From contig NC_053153.1 of assembly GCF_016808335.1 (NCBI RefSeq), positions 16,317,033 to 16,381,032 of the forward strand: a stretch of DNA of 64,000 nucleotides. The letters run 5' to 3'. The notes beneath the pieces are model-generated. The model had not been told where the DNA came from, made no database searches, and saw only the letters and a program-made list of their open reading frames with translations. Of the stretch, positions 57,227-64,000 are shown one piece after another. The position numbers were made by a program, and so were the translations under genes. The DNA comes from Panicum virgatum (lineage: Eukaryota > Streptophyta > Magnoliopsida > Poales > Poaceae). Each line of letters begins with the position of its first letter. Position 1 is the first letter of the stretch.

Positions 57227-58650
57227 TATTCAGAAAGGGAAGTTTCGGAATCCGTGAACTTTGAGTATTTCTATAGTGAACGTAAAAGACGCAAACAAAT
57301 AGATATCGAGAAAACCTTATATGGATTACAGAAATACACATGATTTTGATGAGATAATGCATGGGAAAACCTTTGTGTTGGCGGCGGCACACCCGTTTGG
57401 GTATCAGTTTGAGTGCTTTGACCCGCGGCCAGGACAGAGGATATACTCTGCGTTCGACTTGTCTCCAGCCTTGACCCGATTCGGGCAGAGCCATGGTCCA
57501 CGGCGGCACAAGTAGCGTGTGCTCCGCCTCTCGTCTCGGAAAAAAGGTGTGCGCGCGCGACGCCGCCTTCCTGTTCTCCGGCACGATCGAGCTGTACAGT
57601 TTTGCTAAGCTACTCCAATGTCAAATTTGCACGCGTGCCCGTGATGGTGCCCAAACGGGCAACGTCCACGGAGAGACGGCAGCCACGGCGCCGCGTACAC
57701 GTACCCACGCCGAAAAGGCGCGCGATGGCCTGGTCCCCGCCGGTCCGCCGCCGGATGCCTAGTCGTACAGCCGGGGCGCGCGCCTGCTGCGTCGTGCGCC
57801 GGCCACATGTGGCGACGTCGCTACGGTACGCCCTTTCTATATGCCGCTCGGCTACAAACTCGTGACCTATTTACCTACGCGCGGTACGGCAGATTTCTTA
57901 TACGGCGCGCATGCGCCGCGCGCAGGTAGCAGCGCACCTCGCCGTCGCCGCCGCCGAGCGAGCTATAGGGTTTGGGGGAGGGGGGAAGGGGCGGTCAGGA
58001 AGGGTGGGAGGTGGGCGGAGCGGCCGCCGGCGAGGTCGCCGGCGACCGGGGCGGTGGCGGGAGGCGGTGGCCTTTATATTTCGGGTTGCCTGGGGTGGGG
58101 GCGGCTCCCATGGCCGCCGGCCATAGAGGAAGGGGCCGGGGGTGGCGGTAGCCCGGCGGTGGAGGTGGGTCGTCCGGCGGAGGGCACGACGGTGTGGGAG
58201 CGCCGCCAGCCGGGCCGGGCTGGGTCGGACAACCGGTGGGCTGTGGCGGGCGGCGGGGGTGACGGGAGGAGACGGCGCGACTGTGGCGTGCTCGATTAAG
58301 GAGGGCGGCGGCGGAGGCCGCCGGAGCCAGAGGAGGCGGTCGGCGGCAGGGCGACAGGAAGGAAGAAGGAAGGAGAAATGAGACAGGACGAGGAAGAAGA
58401 GTACCTGTTCGCTGGCGACGCACGCGCATCCACTAGTGTCCCCTGCGGTAGGTGCTGCCTCAATCTCCATCTCGCGGTCCACGATTTTAAAAAATAACCT
58501 ACAACAAGTTATTTGGCGCGCATGGGACGAAAAGTTAAAATGGATACATATGTGTGTTGTGCACTTATATATATTATAAATACATATATGGCAGTATATA
58601 TTTATATATATACTCCTGCCGACCCACTAATGCATAAAATTCTGAATGTA
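57227..58650. other. GC-rich region, no recognised gene
   Basis: AT-rich at first, then GC-rich at 57890-58480 with Arg/Pro-rich open frames on both strands. No domain, splice pattern or element terminus is recognised. Confidence 0.4.
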
Positions 58651-58917
58651 CTCTCTCTATCGTGAAATATAAGACATTTTGGTTTATGTTAATATCATTT
58701 AAATTTGACCAAATTTTAAGAGAGAATTATAAATATCTAACTTATCCTATAGTAAATTATAAAAATATATCTTATAATTGATCGAATTATTCTTATTTGA
58801 CATTTAAAATATCATTACTCTTTTTTATATAAATTTGATCAAATTTGAAATAATTAAGCAATAAATTCAAAACTCAGGATAAAATATCTTATAAACCAAA
58901 TTGACCATAAATGGTAG
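58651..58917. mobile_element. Stowaway-like MITE
   Basis: The left end ctctctctatcgtgaaatat follows a TA. The right part, reverse-complemented, shares ataaga and ttttggttt-like blocks. The termini are diverged. Confidence 0.45.
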
Positions 58918-59348
58918 TAAATGGTTTGGGAGATGCCGGCAGGGCTGGGCGGCGGGATCGTGCCGGCAATCACGCTTTCCACGTAGCCCACGCGGGCCAC
59001 AGGATCCCAGCGGCCCGCTCGCAAGTGTCGCCCTACGCTGCTGATCTGGCTGCCGACTCAGCCACCGGGACGCAGGACACGCGACCTGCCGCCTACGTAC
59101 GCGCGCGCCTTCGATTGCCTTGGCGACATGGCAATGGCATGCAGTGGGCGTGAAAGTGCCTCCCACTTCTTCTTCACCCAGGACAGGACAGGACAGGTGT
59201 GGCCCAGCCGATCGATTACCTTGTCTACTACGGTAATTAACCTTGTTTTGTTGCACCGAGTCGTCGAAGAGCACATAATTAACCCGCGCATATTAATCCA
59301 ACATAGAGAGAGCACATAGTGAACACATCAATCAAGCGCTCATATCTC

Positions 59349-59978
59349 TGAAACCACTTTGAAATTTACAAACTAACAAAGAACATGAGGCTCAGCTGTA
59401 TATCTAACGATAAAAAACAACAGCAAGAGATCAAGGACTTCGCGGACTGGATACTGAATATAGGTGATGGAATCACAACATCAGATGAAGGAGACGAGTG
59501 GATCCAAATCCCAAGTGACCTGATGCTAGACAAAGGAGATGAACCCAAAGAAACAATCGTAAAAAGCACCTATCCAGACCTGTTCACCAACTACCTAGAC
59601 CCAAAATACCTCGAGGAAAGAGCTATACTATGCCCAAGGAATGAAACCATAGAGGAGATAAATGAGTACATAAGGAGCCAAATAGAAGGTGAAGAAGTGA
59701 CGTACCATAGCTCAGACAACGTGTGCAAAGCATCTAAAAGCAGCAGCATGGAGCATATGTACCCAATAGAATTTCTCAACAGCTTGAAGTTCCCTGGAAT
59801 ACCAAACCATGAGCTTAGGCTGAAAGTAGGCCTGCCGGTAATGCTCCTTCGAAACATCAACCAGTCGGCAGGTTTATGCAATGGGACAAGAATGACAATA
59901 ACTCAACTTGGAAACAAATGTATCGAGGCAAAAATAATTACCGGAATACATGAGGGCCAAAAAGTATACATACCTTGA
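59349..59978 (+). pseudogene. Helitron PIF1-like helicase, C-terminal fragment
   Basis: About 200 residues match the C-terminal part of plant Helitron Rep/helicase proteins. Seen in order: NHFEIYKLTKNMRLSC, then DFADWILNIGDG, then RAILCPRNETIEEINEYI, the GLPVMLLRNINQSAGLCNGT segment of the final helicase motifs, and EGQKVYIP before TGA. The ATPase motifs and the Rep nickase domain are absent. A TGA just upstream of NHFE, where a Trp is usual, shows decay. It most likely marks an old Helitron whose 3' end may lie at 61519. A host PIF1 helicase is excluded by the Helitron-type sequence and lack of the core. Confidence 0.85.
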
Positions 59979-60296
59979 ATCTATGGATCTTTAGTTTTTA
60001 GTTGTTTCATAGTTGTCTATTTCATATACCGCTTTCTATAGTTTCACGAAAAGCCTTTACTTCTAAAATTATTTTGCTGACATGTACCAATGCCTCATGC
60101 ATCCTCCCGTAGCTAGGAAGCCTTTGTACCCTCAGCCAGCTGATTCACCTATTGTATTCCGTTACTCACATAATCAAATTTGGACCACTAATCTTTCTCT
60201 AGACTGGTGCTAGAAATTTAGGATACACCAGATATCCTCAACTCCCCCTCATTGCACCTTGATGAGTCTACAAACACTAATTCACTTTGGCACTTA

Positions 60297-60540
60297 CTCC
60301 CTCTATTTTTTTATTTACATGTCGCATTAGCTGGTTTGTCCCAAGTCAAACTTGACTAACATTGACCAAGTCTGTAGAAAGATATAGTAACAACTATACT
60401 ATCAACATATATTTTATGGTGGATTCAATGAAACAAATTTGGCATTGTAAATATTATTATTTCTTTCCATAAATTTGGTTAAGTTTACCAAGTTTGACTT
60501 GGGACAGACCTAATACGACATGAAAATGAAACAGAGGGAG
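60297..60540. mobile_element. Stowaway MITE (intact)
   Basis: Ends are ctccctctatttttttattt and, reverse-complemented, ctccctctgtttcattttca, flanked by TA on both sides (60295-60296 and 60541-60542). It lies within the putative Helitron remnant. Confidence 0.88.
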
Positions 60541-61236
60541 TATATACTACACACTTAAGGTAATTGTTATAGGTGTGTCATCCTAAGATGCTTTTAGTTT
60601 ACCCTTGTATCATAGAAAATCTATCTGTTATGACATGAGTCCACTAAGATCAATGATGGAGATATTTATATATTTTGACATATTATTGTGGTAATTTATA
60701 AAACCATAAGAGACTCTATTCGATTCATTTGACACTTAAGCATTTAGAGGGTGTATGGATTTCAGAGTTAAACTTTAATTTTGTTTATATAGATGCCAAA
60801 TAAAAGGGCTAAATATGGGCTAATTGGTAATCTAATTGCATAGACAATGTTTATTTGGTTTTAAGAGCCTGTTAGTCCTTATTTAGCCCATTAGGGCACC
60901 GAGGGATAAATTAGCGCTCCTATTTTAGTCAATACCCACAAATTATTTGTTTTTTCATTCCAAGGCTACACCGGATATTGCTTTAGTAGAACTTTAGTTA
61001 AACCTACTAACAACTCTATATAATATAACAATATTGATTGGTGTCGTTGTCTTGAGCATTCTTTGTGCATTCTTTGTGCATTCTTTGTGCTTCGTCATCA
61101 AATATACTACATGTAGTACTTGTTGTGTGGTCACTAATTTGGAGCCGAATCCAATATCTGTCATAGCAAAATTCTCAATGTAAAGTCATGATAATGAATA
61201 ATAAATGTAAAAGTATATTTAGCACAATATTATTAC

Positions 61237-61391
61237 CTAGGAGTTGTAACTTCTGGACATGTATTGCACTTACTGCAATGATATTTGTTGGCTATCTTAG
61301 TGCACATTTTATTGCAAGCACTGCATGACATGTACCACCACAAATCATTGTCTAGTCGATCAATTGTGGCCCTTGATGTAAAAACGAAATC
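61237..61391 (-). pseudogene. RPA1-like C-terminal exon fragment
   Basis: On the minus strand a 155-bp stretch is bounded by an acceptor-like CAG at 61394-61392 and a donor-like GTAATA from 61236. It encodes ATIDRLDNDLWWYMSCSACN followed by KYHCSKCNTC, the zinc-binding OB-fold signature of the replication protein A large subunit C-terminus. RPA-like genes are known passengers of plant Helitrons. Only this exon is seen. Confidence 0.65.
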
Positions 61392-61483
61392 CTGCAATGT
61401 AAATGTCATGTAAGAGTTTTAAACAACATAAGCTTATTTGACAATCAAGAAATAAAAAATATGAAATTCATGAAGTACCTGAT

Positions 61484-61519
61484 TTGTTGGGTTCCCGTGC
61501 AAATAGCGCGGGTAGCTAG
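61484..61519 (+). mobile_element. Probable Helitron 3' terminus
   Basis: A short hairpin (cccgtgc, loop aaata, gcgcggg) is followed by tagctag, so CTAG falls shortly after the hairpin, as in Helitron 3' ends (CTRR). The base after CTAG is C and not the usual T. The helicase and RPA pieces upstream support the call. Confidence 0.5.
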
Positions 61520-62044
61520 CAATTTTTCATGTTAAAATTAGGATCTTTTTAACTTAAAATTAAATGTATTCAAGTGACTTTATCTAATTGTTTCATTGCC
61601 ATTACTTTGTCCAAACAGTCCAGTTTAAGATATCACCTTTTTATCATCTTATTTCATTATGCAAAATATGTACATGACAAAAGGGAATATCTATGTGTAA
61701 ACATAATTTAAATGCAGATGCCCTATTTTGATAGTGCTTCTACATACTCTTGGCTGATCAGTCCTTATCAGCTTACCTCAATTTAGATAAATTATGAAAT
61801 TAAGAGCAAAACACTAAGAGTAGGACATAATAATTCCTTCGATCCTCCTTTGCTAGCTAGTGCCCCTTTTCCTAATACTGCCCCTTTTCCTAATACTGTA
61901 TTTGATTTTTAGCCAGAGGTACGGTCGACCAACAGAGCATACCTCCAAAACTCATGTAGTAAAATTGCTCTGAAACTACTTTTTTAACGACACTCGGACT
62001 CTACTGTATCATCTGTTGTAGACAACTTACGAGGAAATAACGTA
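61520..62044. other. No gene seen
   Basis: AT-rich sequence. A short direct repeat of tgccccttttcctaatac lies at about 61861-61896. Confidence 0.45.
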
Positions 62045-62280
62045 CCTCCGTTCTTAAATATAAGGCACGATTAACGTACAATATTTATAACATAAATTAT
62101 TAGTTAAATAAATTAAAGTTAGTACCACTGCGTATTAGCAAAAGTAATTTTGATTTCAATTATATATTTATCTATCTGCTTAAGTATTTATAGAAAAGAT
62201 GAATAGTCAAACTAATGAAAAAATATTTTAAAAAAAACTAATGAAAAAAGTTAATGTTGCAATATATTTAAAAAGGAGAT
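62045..62280. mobile_element. Stowaway-like MITE
   Basis: Left end cctccgttcttaaatataag after TA; the right end, reverse-complemented, starts ctcctttttaaat. Diverged, boundaries approximate. Confidence 0.5.
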
Positions 62281-63209
62281 AATATACATGAAGCTTGGGG
62301 TTTGTATAAGTATGGAATCGTCACACAAAGTGCACCCAAATATGGTGTCCTGTAATCCTCCTCCTTTATCTCATCACACCTTCTTCTAGGTGGGTAACCC
62401 CATTCCAGCTTCGTCGTCCATCAATCACCCGTCTCCCGTGACTCCGTGAGTCAGTGACCAGTTCCCGCTTTGCCCCGGAACGAGAGGCCACCTGGCCGGC
62501 CGGCCCTTGCACACGCACAGTTGCTCACTGCCGCCGCCGCCGCCGTCGCCGTCGCTGCTACTGCTAGTATAGTTTCTTCGACACATGCACGCACCTGCTC
62601 ACCTGCATCTGCATGCCACACATCGGATCGCCCAAACCTACTAGCTAGCTAGATGCCTAGATCTACGCCTTCTCCGCTCTCGTCCTGCTTGTTTCCATCG
62701 CTCCGTCCGAGCCAGGGATCGCTCGCTTCGGCCCAGGCAGGGCCAGTCGATCAGTCACCACGCACACGTCACCGCGCACCGCCAGGCTGATCACAACCAC
62801 ACTGGCTACGCAATAACTCTCGCTTGCTCCTCTTCGTTCGAGCCCTTGTTAACTGGTGAAGTCTGTCCATGCCTTCGCTTATACATCACATCATCGATCA
62901 AAACCTAGCTAGGGATCATTAAAAGTGAACATAGGCAGCTCTTTTGCAGGAACAATATAATTAATATAATTAGGAAGATGGGCACACTCAACGGTAATGG
63001 TAATCTGAATCATAAACACATCTTCATCCCCAGCAATTAGTGATTGCACGATAACATATTTAAATCCCTCAGTGTACATCATCAAAGGATCTTGGAGGAC
63101 AGCTAGCCGCTTCATGGTTAATTACTTAATTAGCCACATACTAGATCTAGGTAGTTAATTATTAGGATCTTGTGTGTAGCTTTTGAGACCTAGATTGCTA
63201 CTAGCATTA
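62281..63209. other. No recognised gene; small minus-strand ORF
   Basis: A 68-codon minus-strand ORF at 62909-63115 (MKRLAVLQDPLMMYTEGFKY, then AGDEDVFMIQITI) has balanced composition but no family I know. A degraded second copy of its first part lies at about 63731-63801. The C-rich stretch at 62340-62880 may be promoter-like. Confidence 0.3.
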
Positions 63210-63466
63210 CTCCCTCCTTCCCCGTTTATAAGGCATGGTGGAACATGACACGGTCTTCTAAACAACACTTTGACCATTTATTTATCATATATTATATCAC
63301 TTTTGATTATAAACTTATAATCATTGTAAAATATATTTGATTATGAATCCAATCATATGAAATTTGCATTATAAAAATAAAAATTTAATAGTCAAATTAT
63401 TGGTCAAAGATGACAAGGTTTGAATCTTGATATACGTGTATGCCTTATAAACAGGGAAGGAGGGAG
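63210..63466. mobile_element. Stowaway MITE
   Basis: Near-perfect inverted ends (ctccctccttccccgtttat and, reverse-complemented, ctccctccttccctgtttat) with TA on both sides (63208-63209 and 63467-63468). Confidence 0.92.
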
Positions 63467-63468
63467 TA

Positions 63469-64000
63469 TTTGTCAATTAACGGGAGCCAAGAACATCATT
63501 GATCGGTGCTTGCAATTTTGTGCAAGCGAATCGAGATCGGGCTAGCGCTGTTTGACTTGGGATCGATTTCTTAGCCGAATTTTGCAACAGTTCCTGTCGT
63601 TTGCTTGGGAGAGGAGCAACAGCTGGAAACCTTGTCCAGATTTCGAATAAAGTGCACGTGACTCGCCATTTTACTATCCAAATTCAGGTCCTCTAATTTG
63701 TACTGGATCATCATCCGTATCTAAGCGTTACACGATAATATATTTAAATTGCTAAAGATATCATCTGAAGATCCTTAGAAGCCAGGTGCCACATGGTTAA
63801 TTGTCTAATTACTCTCCATTGATCTCATGACGTATAAATCCTGAATGACATGTACATAATGCTACTTAATTTGGATTTCGAGTAGCTTTTATTTGCAACG
63901 TGGATTACTAATCTAGATTTCACAATTAACGGAAGATATGGCTGTGGTGGCTCAATTGAATATACTATTGAGAAAATTTAGTTTAGCAGCAATAATCTAG
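63469..64000. other. No gene seen
   Basis: Right edge of the window. It includes the degraded second copy (about 63731-63801) of the sequence at 63045-63120. No other feature. Confidence 0.45.

Noticed and set aside
1..64000. CRISPR arrays, operons, prophage or bacterial defence systems
   Set aside because: No direct-repeat/spacer array or bacterial gene organisation; the genes have plant introns.
1..64000. A new multi-gene biological system
   Set aside because: The intact genes belong to known, unrelated families, and the remaining structure is explained by transposable elements and gene fragments.

Overview
This window looks like nuclear DNA from a grass (Poaceae). I infer this from genes with GC-rich 5' exons and AT-rich introns, plant GT-AG introns, plant-type proteins (SEC3, ARIADNE-type E3, TOM6, a JINGUBANG-like WD40 protein) and dense grass-type MITEs, Pack-type elements, Copia/LINE/hAT/Helitron pieces. 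Many element families resemble those common in panicoid grasses, but I cannot name a species. No prokaryotic or organellar features are seen.

I support four intact host genes. (1) TOM6, a 56-residue mitochondrial import subunit, lies on the minus strand at 6096-6266. (2) An ARIADNE-type RBR ubiquitin ligase with five exons lies on the minus strand at 14819-18266. (3) SEC3, the exocyst subunit, lies on the plus strand at 27019-39798; its 25 coding exons join in frame into 889 residues. (4) A JINGUBANG-like seven-repeat WD40 protein with one exon lies on the minus strand at 52086-53567. They act in unrelated processes (mitochondrial import, ubiquitination, secretion, signalling scaffold) and do not form a cluster.

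Broken or captured gene pieces: a PPR C-terminal fragment inside a long-TIR Mutator-like element (291-1765); a frame-switching ORF next to a Copia-type LTR (1845-3192); a SLP1-type phosphatase fragment inside a TTA-flanked element (7692-9006); a second ARIADNE copy, split in RING1 by a hAT MITE and cut off by an LTR element (11191-13807); a GC-rich insert in another long-TIR element (42883-44561); a hAT transposase with a 41-bp duplication (48137-49878); a 5'-truncated LINE with an open reading frame (45826-47672); and Helitron remnants (59349-61519).

Layout: 1-10 kb is repeat-rich around TOM6, with a 1-kb foldback splitting a probable TOM6 promoter. 11-18 kb holds the ARIADNE pair. 18.9-26.6 kb is a MITE, LTR and low-complexity zone. 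26.6-40 kb is SEC3, with a young non-autonomous Copia-like element in intron 8. 40.5-51.5 kb is transposon-rich. 52-53.9 kb is the WD40 gene. 54-64 kb is GC-rich unrecognised sequence, nested MITEs and Helitron pieces. I found no convincing undescribed multi-gene system. The notable content is mobile-element activity on genes: precise disruptions, captured fragments and nested insertions defined by target-site duplications (TSDs).
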